Assembly: GCF_000718165.1 (NCBI RefSeq)
Contig: NZ_JOEY01000005.1
Span: forward strand, 219,440-283,439
Direction of reading: 5' to 3'
Source of the DNA: Streptomyces fulvoviolaceus
Lineage (GTDB): Bacteria; Actinomycetota; Actinomycetes; Streptomycetales; Streptomycetaceae
Length of the DNA stretch: 64,000 bases
Shown: positions 36,863-44,911 of the stretch, piece by piece
How the letters are laid out: every line of letters starts with the position of its first letter
How positions within the stretch are numbered: the stretch's first letter is position 1
Notes under the pieces: generated by a model
The model's database searches: none
What the model saw: the letters and a program-made list of their open reading frames with translations, nothing else
What the model was told of the DNA's origin: nothing
Made by a program: the position numbers and the translations under genes

Positions 36863-37399
36863 ATGTTCCGGTATGTCCATCTCGAGCTGAAGGCGGCCTT
36901 CGCCGCGGCGGCCGCCCTGATCGTCACGTTGGCCGTCCTGTTCGTCGTCCGCGGGTCACCGGTCCTGGCCGACGCGTGGTGGCTCTCCGTCGTCGCCATG
37001 GTCGTCGTGGCGGCGTTGTGGACGGGCCTGCAGGCGTCCCGGTCCAAGTGGGGCGGCAAGGCGCGGGACTTCGAGGCGGCGGTCCCCAGGGAGGACCCTC
37101 AGGGAGTCCTGCCCGCGGGCCGCGGCCGCCTGCTCCACCGCCCCTTCCGCTGGGTGCTCTTCCTCACCCTCCTGGCCGTGTCGCTGCCCCTGTCGTTCTG
37201 GCACTCCAACCTGGCCCTGGTCCAGCTGTGGCTGACGCTGTACTGGCTGAGCGGCGCCCTGGCCGCCGCCCGCTGGGAGCGCCGGAACGGCGTGCTGCTG
37301 TGGCAAGGGCACGACAGGAACGACCCGTTGAAGCTCTCCTACACGCCGGTCAGTCCGCCGCCACCGACTCGAACCGCCACCGATGCACCGCCCGGTTGA
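36863..37399 (+). CDS. Integral membrane protein of unknown function
   Basis: 178 residues with four predicted membrane segments in two pairs, near residues 12-32, 38-58, 98-115 and 120-138, separated by a charged cytoplasmic or extracytoplasmic loop. A short Pro/Thr-rich tail ends the protein. It lies 27 bp after the GH3 stop and could be cotranscribed. Its last 50 bp overlap the converging gene at 37350-37607 tail to tail. Confidence 0.7.
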   Translation: MFRYVHLELKAAFAAAAALIVTLAVLFVVRGSPVLADAWWLSVVAMVVVAALWTGLQASRSKWGGKARDFEAAVPREDPQGVLPAGRGRLLHRPFRWVLFLTLLAVSLPLSFWHSNLALVQLWLTLYWLSGALAAARWERRNGVLLWQGHDRNDPLKLSYTPVSPPPPTRTATDAPPG

Positions 37400-37607
37400 C
37401 CAACTCACCGTCCGGCTCGGGAAGTTCGGGCAGATCGGCGTCGTAGGCCGCGTCCCACCACGTGAGGACCAGCACCCGGTCCTGCGGAGCCCGGAAGGTC
37501 TCACGGCGCAGGGGCCGCGACGGCAGCTCCTGCTCCCGTGCCCAGGCGAGCAGTTCCTCGCCGCGCCCCTCGACCGCCCGCGCCTCCCACATCAACGCGA
37601 CCGTCAC
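37350..37607 (-). CDS. Small protein coupled to tsaD
   Basis: 85 residues beginning [20 protein letters not shown] and containing [14 protein letters not shown], consistent with a small alpha/beta-barrel (ABM-like) fold, though that is a guess from pattern. The GTG start at 37607 overlaps the tsaD stop in a GTGA sequence, so translation is probably coupled and the gene closes the tsaB-rimI-tsaD operon. Function is unknown. Confidence 0.75.
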   Translation of the reverse strand: MTVALMWEARAVEGRGEELLAWAREQELPSRPLRRETFRAPQDRVLVLTWWDAAYDADLPELPEPDGELVNRAVHRWRFESVAAD

Positions 37608-38689
37608 GAGTAGAGGTTCTCCTTGCTGACCTCGTGCACATGATCGTGGCCGGGGACGTGCGGGTCCGTCACCGGCAGCGAGGAGTCCGCCGACAGGTCC
37701 CAGCTGGACGTCGGCCGGTTGCGGGCGACCATCTCCGCGCCGAGCGCCGCGACCATCGCGCCGTTGTCGGTGCACAGCTTCGGCCGCGGTACCCGCAGCC
37801 GGATCCCGGCCGCCTCGCAGCGCTCCTGGGCCAGCACGCGCAGGCGCGAGTTGGCGGCCACACCGCCGCCGATCATCAGGTGGTCGACGCCCTCGTCCTT
37901 GCAGGCCCGCACGGCCTTGCGGGTCAGCACGTCCACGACCGCCTCCTGGAAGGACGCCGCCACATCACGCACCGGCACCTCCTCCCCCGCCGCCCGCTTG
38001 GCTTCGATCCAACGGGCCACGGCCGTCTTGAGACCGGAGAAGGAGAAGTCGTACGCCGGATCGCGCGGCCCGGTCAGCCCGCGCGGGAAGGCGATCGCGC
38101 GCGGGTCGCCCTCCTTCGCGTACCGGTCGATGACCGGCCCGCCGGGGAAACCGAGGTTCAGCACGCGCGCGATCTTGTCGAAGGCCTCGCCGGCCGCGTC
38201 GTCGATGGTCGCGCCCATGGGCCGGACGTCGGAGGTGATGTCGCTGGAGAGCAGGAGCGAGGAGTGCCCGCCGCTGACCAGCAGCGCCATCGTCGGCTCC
38301 GGCAGGGCGCCGTGCTCCAGCTGGTCGACGCAGATGTGGGAGGCGAGGTGGTTGACGCCGTAGAGGGGCTTGCCGAGGGCGTAGGCGTACGCCTTGGCGG
38401 CCGAGACGCCGACGAGGAGGGCACCGGCGAGGCCGGGGCCCGCGGTGACCGCGATGCCGTCGAGGTCCTTCGCGCTGACCCCCGCCTCCTTCAGCGCCCG
38501 GTCGATGGTCGGCACCATCGCCTCGAGGTGCGCGCGCGACGCGACCTCGGGCACCACACCACCGAAGCGGGCGTGCTCGTCGACGCTGGACGCGATGGCG
38601 TCGGCCAGCAGGGTGGTACCGCGGACGATGCCGACACCGGTCTCGTCGCAGGAGGTCTCGATGCCGAGGACGAGCGGTTCGTCAGCCAT
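37604..38689 (-). CDS. tsaD: tRNA N6-threonylcarbamoyladenosine synthase subunit TsaD
   Basis: 361 residues of the Kae1/TsaD ASKHA fold. [15 protein letters not shown] is the phosphate-1 motif, GVNHLASH carries the metal-binding histidines, and [12 protein letters not shown] and [13 protein letters not shown] are further nucleotide-binding segments. TsaD transfers the threonylcarbamoyl group to A37 of ANN-decoding tRNAs, working with TsaB and TsaE, both encoded nearby. Its ATG lies 8 bp inside the end of rimI. Confidence 0.96.
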   Translation of the reverse strand: MADEPLVLGIETSCDETGVGIVRGTTLLADAIASSVDEHARFGGVVPEVASRAHLEAMVPTIDRALKEAGVSAKDLDGIAVTAGPGLAGALLVGVSAAKAYAYALGKPLYGVNHLASHICVDQLEHGALPEPTMALLVSGGHSSLLLSSDITSDVRPMGATIDDAAGEAFDKIARVLNLGFPGGPVIDRYAKEGDPRAIAFPRGLTGPRDPAYDFSFSGLKTAVARWIEAKRAAGEEVPVRDVAASFQEAVVDVLTRKAVRACKDEGVDHLMIGGGVAANSRLRVLAQERCEAAGIRLRVPRPKLCTDNGAMVAALGAEMVARNRPTSSWDLSADSSLPVTDPHVPGHDHVHEVSKENLYS

Positions 38690-39221
38690 TGATCTCGGTT
38701 CCTTGTTCGGAGTTTGCTCTCGCGGCGGAGCCGCTGTCAGCTGCTGTGGTGAGTCGCATCACCAGGGCGTCGACATTGCCGGGCTGGTAGTAGCCGCGCC
38801 GGAAACCAATGGCCTCGAAGCCGAAGCGCTCGTACAGCTTCTGGGCGCGGACGTTGTCGATCCGGCACTCCAGCAGCACCTCGGCGCAGTCGAAGTCGGT
38901 GGCGGCCCGCAGGAGTTCGGTCAGCAGCCGCGCGCCGAGGCCCGTGCCCCAGTGGTCGCGGGCGACGGCGATCGTCTGGACGTCGGCGAGGTCACCGGAG
39001 GAGGCGAGACCGGCGTACCCCACGAGCCTTCCGTCACCGTCCTCGGCCACGAGATACCGCCGGGTGGCCTCGGGGCCCCGGGAGTGCGCGAGCTCGGACC
39101 AGAACATCCCGCGGGACCAGGCGTCCTCGGGGAAGAGGGCCTTCTCCAGCTCCAGGACGGGGTCGATGTCCCACCAACGCATCTCACGCAGCCGAGGCGT
39201 CACGGTCGTCGGTTCGGTCAC
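38682..39221 (-). CDS. rimI: Ribosomal-protein-alanine N-acetyltransferase RimI
   Basis: 179 residues of the GNAT fold. The acetyl-CoA loop region reads [19 protein letters not shown], and [20 protein letters not shown] is the RimI-type C-terminal signature. RimI acetylates the N-terminus of ribosomal protein S18 and can act on other proteins. The GTG at 39221 overlaps the tsaB stop (GTGA), and its own stop overlaps tsaD, so the three genes form a tight operon. Confidence 0.92.
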   Translation of the reverse strand: MTEPTTVTPRLREMRWWDIDPVLELEKALFPEDAWSRGMFWSELAHSRGPEATRRYLVAEDGDGRLVGYAGLASSGDLADVQTIAVARDHWGTGLGARLLTELLRAATDFDCAEVLLECRIDNVRAQKLYERFGFEAIGFRRGYYQPGNVDALVMRLTTAADSGSAARANSEQGTEING

Positions 39222-39874
39222 TTGGGGGTGACCACCTTGTAGTTCTTGGGGACCTGGGCGTCGGGCCGGCGCAGGTACAGCGGCCGGGGGGCCGGGAGTT
39301 CCTCGCCCTTGGCGAGTCTCTCGGCCGCCAGCGACGCGAGCGCGGCGGCGGAGACGTGCTCGGGCTCGTGCACCTTCGGGAAGGTGTCCGGGTAGAGCAG
39401 CGCGCCCGCGCCGACGGCCGGCAGCCCGGCGACCCGGTCGGCGATGTCGGCGGGTCGGTCGACGGCGGGGTCGGTCAGGCGGGTGCGGGAGTCGGCGTAC
39501 GTCGCCCAGTAGACCTCCTTGCGCCGGGCGTCGGTCGCCACGACGAAGGGGCCCTTCTCGATGTCGGCCGCGTACGCCAGCCCGTCGAGGGTGCACACGC
39601 CGTGCACGGGCACACCGAGCGCGAGCCCGAAGGTGTCCGCGGTCATCAGACCGACGCGCAGCCCGGTGTACGGCCCTGGGCCGATGCCGACGACGACGCC
39701 GGTGACGGCGTCGAGCTTGAGACCGGCCTCGGCGAGCACACGGTCGACGGCCGGCAGCAGCAGCTCCCCGTGCCGGCGCGCGTCCACCTGGCCGGAGGAG
39801 GCGATGACAGCCCTGCCGTCGTGCAGCGCGACGGTCACGGCGGGGGTGGCGGTATCCAGAGCGAGCAAGAGCAC
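39218..39874 (-). CDS. tsaB: tRNA threonylcarbamoyladenosine biosynthesis protein TsaB
   Basis: 218 residues, an ASKHA-fold paralogue of TsaD that lacks catalytic activity and forms the TsaB-TsaD heterodimer. The N-terminus LLLALDTATPAVTVAL and the segment VVVGIGPGPYTGLRVG are characteristic. It starts with GTG at 39874, only 22 bp before the MITE-like element, so the element sits in the promoter region of this operon. Confidence 0.93.
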   Translation of the reverse strand: MLLLALDTATPAVTVALHDGRAVIASSGQVDARRHGELLLPAVDRVLAEAGLKLDAVTGVVVGIGPGPYTGLRVGLMTADTFGLALGVPVHGVCTLDGLAYAADIEKGPFVVATDARRKEVYWATYADSRTRLTDPAVDRPADIADRVAGLPAVGAGALLYPDTFPKVHEPEHVSAAALASLAAERLAKGEELPAPRPLYLRRPDAQVPKNYKVVTPK

Positions 39875-39895
39875 GCAAACAGCCTACGGCTCCCT

Positions 39896-40096
39896 AGGGG
39901 CCTGTGTCGGACGTCCCGCCTGCCCGGCGACGCCCGGCACGCACTCCCCCAGAGGGGGGAACCCCCAGCCGCGTTGCCGAACCGCCCACGTGGCTCCTCC
40001 CCCATCGAGGACGCTCCGGCGCCTTGCGATCGCACGCACCAGACGCCGCCGGGCCCGCCCTCCGGGCGGACGACGGGACGTCCGACACAGGCCCCT
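39896..40096. mobile_element. MITE-like element with perfect 23-bp terminal inverted repeats
   Basis: Bases 39896-39918 (AGGGGCCTGTGTCGGACGTC and three more) are the exact reverse complement of 40074-40096. The 201 bp between the outer ends contain no credible gene but hold internal hairpins, for example TCCCCC...GGGGGA at about 39945-39960. I see no clear target-site duplication. The size and ends fit a non-autonomous element mobilised by a transposase elsewhere. It lies between the divergent tsaB operon and the gene at 40200. Confidence 0.75.
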
Positions 40097-40199
40097 GCGC
40101 ACGTACGGCCGCCATGGTCGGGCGGTCACCTGCTGCTACCGTCGCGGCAAAGCGGGACGTACAGGATGACGCGCTACACGAGGCAAGAGGTGGACGACG

Positions 40200-40757
40200 G
40201 TGGCAAGCAGCAGCTCGGGAATCGTGGCCGGGCTCACCGTGACAGCCCTCGCGACCGTCGGTTTCCTCGCCTACCAGGCCTCCGCGAGCGTTCCGGCCGG
40301 GCTGGGCACACCGCATACGCGCAGCTCACCGGCGGTGGCCGCCGCGAAGGCGCCCCGGGACAGGACGGACCCCACCGCGCTGCCCGCCGGGTCCGGTACG
40401 GGTGAACGGGTCGTGTACTCGGTGGACGACGACCGGGTGTGGCTGGTCGGCGCGCGCAACAAGGTCAAGCGCACGTTCAAGGTCACCCCGGGCACCCTGG
40501 ACCCGACTCCGGGCTCCTACTCGGTCACGTCCCGCTCGAACTCGGTCACCGGCACCGACGGCACACCCATCGAGCACGTCGTCCGCTTCACCAGCGTCGA
40601 CGGCGTGGTCATCGGCTTCAGCACGGCCGTGGGCGCCTCGATGTCGACGGCCGACACCACGACCGTGAAGACGGGCGGCATCCGCGAGTCCCGCCCGGAC
40701 GGCGACGCGATGTGGGACTTCGCGACGATCGGCGCGAAGGTGGTCGTGATCCGCTAG
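40200..40757 (+). CDS. Exported or membrane-anchored protein of unknown function
   Basis: 185 residues. An N-terminal hydrophobic segment (IVAGLTVTALATVGFLAYQA) could be a signal or anchor. The mature part has a compact beta-rich domain: RVVYSVDDDRVWLVGARN and VKRTFKVTPGTLDPTPGSYS, ending MWDFATIGAKVVVIR. It resembles envelope proteins of the L,D-transpeptidase size class but lacks an HxxG...SxGC catalytic motif, so I assign no activity. The GTG start follows AAGAGGTGG. Its stop shares the CTAG sequence with the opposing small gene. Confidence 0.7.
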   Translation: MASSSSGIVAGLTVTALATVGFLAYQASASVPAGLGTPHTRSSPAVAAAKAPRDRTDPTALPAGSGTGERVVYSVDDDRVWLVGARNKVKRTFKVTPGTLDPTPGSYSVTSRSNSVTGTDGTPIEHVVRFTSVDGVVIGFSTAVGASMSTADTTTVKTGGIRESRPDGDAMWDFATIGAKVVVIR

Positions 40758-40924
40758 GCGGCTTTGGGGCGCTCGACGCGCGGCTGCAGTGTCTCGGGAT
40801 CGGGCAGCCGCGGGGGCGTGGAGATCGCCTTCGCCGCGGCGCACGACGCCAGCAGATCGCGCATGGACACGCCGGCGGCAACGGCGTACGGCCGCGGCTG
40901 TGGGGTGCTCTCGGTGGCCGACAT
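40754..40924 (-). CDS. 56-residue conserved-looking small protein
   Basis: Begins MSATESTPQPRPYAVAAGVS, continues MRDLLASCAAAKAI and ends in a Pro/Arg-rich tail. The ATG at 40924 sits behind a perfect AGGAGG at ideal spacing, strong evidence that it is translated. Its TAG overlaps the opposing gene's TAG in CTAG. A long palindrome lies 28 bp upstream. It lies downstream of tsaE on the same strand. Function is unknown. Confidence 0.7.
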   Translation of the reverse strand: MSATESTPQPRPYAVAAGVSMRDLLASCAAAKAISTPPRLPDPETLQPRVERPKAA

Positions 40925-40951
40925 GGACGCCTCCTGAAGTTCGGGGGCGGG

Positions 40952-40975
40952 CGTAGTTAGGTAGACCTAACTACG
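40952..40975 (-). promoter_or_regulatory. 24-bp palindromic operator
   Basis: Two perfect 11-bp arms (CGTAGTTAGGT and its complement) flank a central AG. The core is TTAGG-N4-CCTAA. It lies in the leader of the 56-residue gene, so the likely role is control of that gene. The binding protein is not known. Confidence 0.65.
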
Positions 40976-41064
40976 AACTGGATACCATGTGACCACGCAC
41001 AAGACACCGAACGCAATATCTTGCCGACGTCTTGTCGGAACGTTCATCAAAATTCACTCGGCTC

Positions 41065-41577
41065 TCAGGCCGTGAGCAGGTTCAGGTCGGCCGAAGCCCA
41101 CCGCTCCCCGAGTCCCGTCAGCGTCACGTGCCGCACCTCGTCCGTCGTATCGCCGACGGCCCGGTGGATCACGACCTCCAGGCGGTCGTCGGTCAGCTCC
41201 TCGACCTTGCCCTCCCCCCACTCCACGACGATCACCGAGTCGGTCAGCGAGACGTCGAGGTCGAGGTCCTCCATGTCGTCGAGGCCGCCGCCGAGGCGGT
41301 ACGCGTCGACGTGGACGAGCGGCGGGCCGTCCCCGAGGGACGGGTGCACTCGGGCGATCACGAAGGTCGGGGACGTGACGGCGCCCCGGACGCCGAGCCC
41401 CTCGCCGAGCCCGCGGGTCAGTGTCGTCTTGCCCGCGCCGAGCTCCCCGGTGAGCATCACGAGATCACCGGCGCGCAGCAGTTTGGCGAGCCTTCGGCCG
41501 AGCTCTCGCATCTGCTCGGGGGACGTGACGGTCAGCTCGGTCTCAACCGGGTTGTGCGGTGCTGCTGGTGCTTCCAT
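41065..41577 (-). CDS. tsaE: tRNA threonylcarbamoyladenosine biosynthesis ATPase TsaE
   Basis: 170 residues. The P-loop GELGAGKTTLTRGLGEGLG, the TSPTFVIARVH switch, HVDAYRLGG and VIVVEWGEG are all diagnostic. TsaE is the ATPase that resets the TsaB-TsaD complex. Its start lies 35 bp inside the preceding hydrolase gene, so the genes alr, hydrolase and tsaE run as one overlapping operon. Confidence 0.95.
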   Translation of the reverse strand: MEAPAAPHNPVETELTVTSPEQMRELGRRLAKLLRAGDLVMLTGELGAGKTTLTRGLGEGLGVRGAVTSPTFVIARVHPSLGDGPPLVHVDAYRLGGGLDDMEDLDLDVSLTDSVIVVEWGEGKVEELTDDRLEVVIHRAVGDTTDEVRHVTLTGLGERWASADLNLLTA

Positions 41578-42793
41578 AGCCACCCACGGTAGCGCCCGCG
41601 GGAACCGCACCCGCGCGGGTGAGCAGGTCGGCGAGGCGGTCGGTGACCACTTCCGGGTGTTCCAGCATGACGAGGTGCCCGGCGTCCGGGACGAGCACCA
41701 ACTCGGCGTCCGGCAGCAGGTCGGCGATGGCCTCACTGTGCTCGCTGGGCGTGACGAGGTCGCCGACGCCGGCCAGCACGAGCACCGGCAGGTCGGCGAA
41801 GTGGGCGATCGCCTCGGTCTTGTCGTGATCGGTGAAGGCCGGGTAGAACTCGGCGACCACGTCGATCGGCGTGCCCTCGATCATCCGCTCGGCGAACCGG
41901 GCGACGGCCGGATCCACGTCCCGGGACGCGAACGAGTACCGCTTGATTATCCCGGCGAACAGATCGGCGGTGGCCCGCCGCCCCCGCTCCACCAGGGCCG
42001 CCTGCTGCCCCAGCGCCTTCAGCACGCCCGGCAGCACCCGCCGTACGGCGTTGACGCCCGCGACGGGCAGCCCGAAGTTGACCTCGCCGAGCCGCCCCGA
42101 AGACGTGCCCACAAGGGCGACGGCGACAACGCGCTCACGGATCAGCTCGGGGTACTGGTCGGCCAGCGCCATGACGGTCATCCCGCCCATGGAGTGCCCG
42201 ACGAGCACGATGGGCCCCTCCGGCGCGGCCGCGTCGATGACGGCCTTGAGGTCACGACCCAGCTGGTCGATGGTGACCGGCATGTCGTCCTGCACCTGGG
42301 CCGCACCGCGCTCGGACCGCCCGTGACTGCGCTGGTCCCAGTGGACGGTCCGTACGACGCCTCGCAGCGCCGCCCGCTGGAAGTGCCAGGAGTCCTGGTT
42401 GAGGCAGTAGCCATGGCTGAAGACGACGGTGACGGGGGCAGGGGCCTTGCGCCCGAACAGCCGCCGACGGCGCGGGCTGAGTGCGGGCGCAGCTTCGGGA
42501 TCGACATCGTCGACCTCGTAGTACAGCTCGGTGCCGTCGTCGGCGTACGCCTTGCCGGGGGTGCCGCGCAGCGAGCCGTACGGTCCCGTCGAGTCGAGCG
42601 CGAGCCGGGCCTTCTTGCGCATGCCGCGCCCGACGGTGAGCCGCTCTATCGCCACACCGGCGGCCGCGCCCGCGGCGACCACGCCTATCGCGGCGCCCGC
42701 GATGCCGGTCGCCCTGCGCCAGTTGCCCGCCCCCGTGGCGGCGAGCGCCGCCGAGGCGGCGTCCGCGACGGCCTCCGCACTGCTCTCGCTCAC
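41543..42793 (-). CDS. Membrane-anchored alpha/beta-hydrolase
   Basis: 416 residues. An Ala/Gly-rich N-terminal membrane segment (GIAGAAIGVVAAGAAAGVA) precedes the hydrolase fold: VVFSHGYCLNQ oxyanion region, VLVGHSMGG nucleophile elbow with the catalytic Ser, and late VLAGVGDLVT and DAGHLVMLE for the acid and His. The natural ester or amide substrate is unknown. The gene is fixed between alr and tsaE in actinomycetes, and its GTG start overlaps the alr stop as GTGA. Confidence 0.88.
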   Translation of the reverse strand: MSESSAEAVADAASAALAATGAGNWRRATGIAGAAIGVVAAGAAAGVAIERLTVGRGMRKKARLALDSTGPYGSLRGTPGKAYADDGTELYYEVDDVDPEAAPALSPRRRRLFGRKAPAPVTVVFSHGYCLNQDSWHFQRAALRGVVRTVHWDQRSHGRSERGAAQVQDDMPVTIDQLGRDLKAVIDAAAPEGPIVLVGHSMGGMTVMALADQYPELIRERVVAVALVGTSSGRLGEVNFGLPVAGVNAVRRVLPGVLKALGQQAALVERGRRATADLFAGIIKRYSFASRDVDPAVARFAERMIEGTPIDVVAEFYPAFTDHDKTEAIAHFADLPVLVLAGVGDLVTPSEHSEAIADLLPDAELVLVPDAGHLVMLEHPEVVTDRLADLLTRAGAVPAGATVGGYGSTSSTAQPG

Positions 42794-44013
42794 GTGCCAC
42801 TCCTCTTCGCCGGACCGTCAGGACCGCCTGGACCGCTACCGTCCCGAATGCCCTGTCCCTCATTCAAATAGACGCGGGGAACGCGCTTTCCGATCCGGGT
42901 GACGATTTCGTACGCGATGGTGCCCGCGGCCTGCGCCCAGTCCTCGGCGGTGGGCTCGCCGCGGTCGCCGGGCCCGAAGAGCACCGCTTCCGAGCCGGCC
43001 GTGGGCTCGTCCCCGCCGAGGTCGACGACGAACTGGTCCATGGCCACCCGCCCGGCCACCGTCCGCCACTTGCCGTCGACCAGCACGGGCCCGGTCCCGG
43101 AGGCGTGCCGCGGGATGCCGTCCGCGTACCCGACGGGCACGAGCCCGAGGGTCGTCTCGCCGGGGGTGATGTAGTGATGCCCGTAACTGACGCCGTGAGA
43201 CCCCGGAACGTGCTTCACCAGCGCGACGGACGCCGACAGCGTCATGACGGGGCGCAGCCCGAAGTCGGCGGGGCTGCCGATCTCGGGGCTCGGCGAGATC
43301 CCGTAGATCGCGATCCCGGTCCGCACGAGGTCGAAGTGGCTCTCGGGAATGGTCAGCGTGGCGGGCGAGTTGGCGATGTGCCGCACCTCGGGCCGCACGC
43401 CCTGCCCCTCGGCATACGCCACCATCTCCCGGAAGCGGGTGAGCTGGGCGGCGATGGAGGGATGCCCGGGCTCGTCGGCGCAGGCGAAGTGCGACCAGAG
43501 CCCGGTGACCCGGAGGAGCCTGTCGGCCTCGGCGGCCAGGGCGGCGTGGACGAGCTCCGCCCAGTCGTCGCCGGGCTGGCAGCCGTTGCGCCCGAGACCG
43601 GTGTCGGCCTTGAGCTGGATCCGCGCGGGCCGTCCGGCCTGCCGGGCCGCCGCCGTGACCTCCTCGAGCGCCCACATCCCGCTGACGGACACGTCGAGGT
43701 CGGCCTCGACGGCCTCTCTCCACGGCCCGCCGGGCGTCCAGAGCCAGCACATGACGCGCCCGGTCAGCCCGGCGGCCCGCAGCTCGAGGGCCTCCTCGGG
43801 CGTGGCGGTACCGAGCCAGCCGGCTCCCGCCTCGACGGCCGCGCGGGCGCAGGGCACCGCGCCGTGGCCGTACCCGTCGGACTTCACCACGGCCATGACG
43901 GCCGCACCCGGCGCACGCTCGCGCAGGGCACGCACGTTGGCCCGCAGCGCGGCCAGGTCGATCTCGGCGCGGGCGCGCAGCGGGGCGGCCGGGGTGGTTG
44001 CTGTCTCAGTCAT
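42790..44013 (-). CDS. alr: Alanine racemase
   Basis: 407 residues. AVVKSDGYGHGAVP carries the PLP-binding lysine, and GVSYGHHYITP the opposing catalytic tyrosine; AEIDLAALRANVRALR opens the barrel, and a C-terminal beta domain completes the fold. It makes D-alanine for peptidoglycan. The ATG at 44013 follows GGGGGCG. First gene of the alr-hydrolase-tsaE operon. Confidence 0.96.
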   Translation of the reverse strand: MTETATTPAAPLRARAEIDLAALRANVRALRERAPGAAVMAVVKSDGYGHGAVPCARAAVEAGAGWLGTATPEEALELRAAGLTGRVMCWLWTPGGPWREAVEADLDVSVSGMWALEEVTAAARQAGRPARIQLKADTGLGRNGCQPGDDWAELVHAALAAEADRLLRVTGLWSHFACADEPGHPSIAAQLTRFREMVAYAEGQGVRPEVRHIANSPATLTIPESHFDLVRTGIAIYGISPSPEIGSPADFGLRPVMTLSASVALVKHVPGSHGVSYGHHYITPGETTLGLVPVGYADGIPRHASGTGPVLVDGKWRTVAGRVAMDQFVVDLGGDEPTAGSEAVLFGPGDRGEPTAEDWAQAAGTIAYEIVTRIGKRVPRVYLNEGQGIRDGSGPGGPDGPAKRSGT

Positions 44014-44090
44014 GACGCCCCCAGTGTCGCAGAGGGGTCCGACAGCCCCGCGGAGCCCTGCGAGGCCGGCGTCCGGGCCGTCCGTGTCCG

Positions 44091-44759
44091 TCAGAGACGC
44101 AGGCCGTGCCGGGCCAGGTACTTCGCCGGGTCGACGTCCGAGCCGTACTGGCGGCGGGCGCGGACTTCGAAGTGCAGATGCGGGCCGGTGGAACGCCCGG
44201 TGCTCCCGCTGCTTCCTATCCGTGTTCCGGCCCGGACCTTGGAACCCCGCGTGACCGAGATGCGCGACAGATGAGCGTAGAGGACGTAGCGGGAATCCCG
44301 CATCTTTATCGTCACGGCCTTGCCGTACGACCCGGACCAGCGGGCCAGGACGACGGTGCCGGAGCCCACCGAGTAAACCGGGGTCCCCTTCGGTACGGCC
44401 AGGTCGATTCCGGTGTGATATCCGACCAGCCAGTTGCCCCGCACCCGGTAGCGCATCGTGACCCTCGCCCGCCGCCGTATGGGGCGGCTCCATGACTCGG
44501 GCGCGAGGAACCGATCGCCGTCCTCGGGGTCGTCGGCGGCCGCCAGTAGTCGCTCGTATTCCTCGTCGTACTCGGTGCCGCAGTTCCCGTCCGTGTCCTC
44601 GGCCCAGGCATGGGGAGTCGCACCGTGGAGACCGAGCGCCGCACCCCCCACGACAACTGCCGCTCTCCCGAACAACTCGCGCCGAGTGGCGCCGCATAGG
44701 GGTAGATCGCCTACGTGTGGAACGTCTGTGTCTGGAACGCCTATGTGTGGATCGTCCAT
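44091..44759 (-). CDS. Secreted M23 (LytM) zinc endopeptidase, Tat-type signal
   Basis: 222 residues from the chosen ATG. RRELFGRAAVVVGGAALGLH is a twin-arginine-type signal. The C-terminal LytM domain has GYHTGIDLAVPKGTPVYS (H-x3-D metal ligands) and GPHLHFEVR (HxH), so it should cleave peptidoglycan cross-bridges or peptides. The start is uncertain: an in-frame GTG at 44855 would add 32 residues but put the twin arginines too far in. Near the N-terminus 15-bp imperfect repeats encode DPHIG/VPDTD/VPHVG. Confidence 0.85.
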   Translation of the reverse strand: MDDPHIGVPDTDVPHVGDLPLCGATRRELFGRAAVVVGGAALGLHGATPHAWAEDTDGNCGTEYDEEYERLLAAADDPEDGDRFLAPESWSRPIRRRARVTMRYRVRGNWLVGYHTGIDLAVPKGTPVYSVGSGTVVLARWSGSYGKAVTIKMRDSRYVLYAHLSRISVTRGSKVRAGTRIGSSGSTGRSTGPHLHFEVRARRQYGSDVDPAKYLARHGLRL

Positions 44760-44911
44760 GCCTGCCAGGGAAACATCGCCCGTTCGGCTCCGCACATGCG
44801 GCCGACCGGGATTACTCCCGACGGGTAGTTCTTCACCGGGTCGCGCCAATTTCACGCTCTATCGCTTGCGTCCGAAAGCCACAAGTGCGGGCCCGCGTAC
44901 GAGTTAACGCC

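Noticed and set aside
40952..40975. Palindrome considered as a DtxR/DmdR iron box
   Set aside because: The half-site TTAGG matches, but the spacing to CCTAA is 4 bases rather than the 9 of iron boxes.
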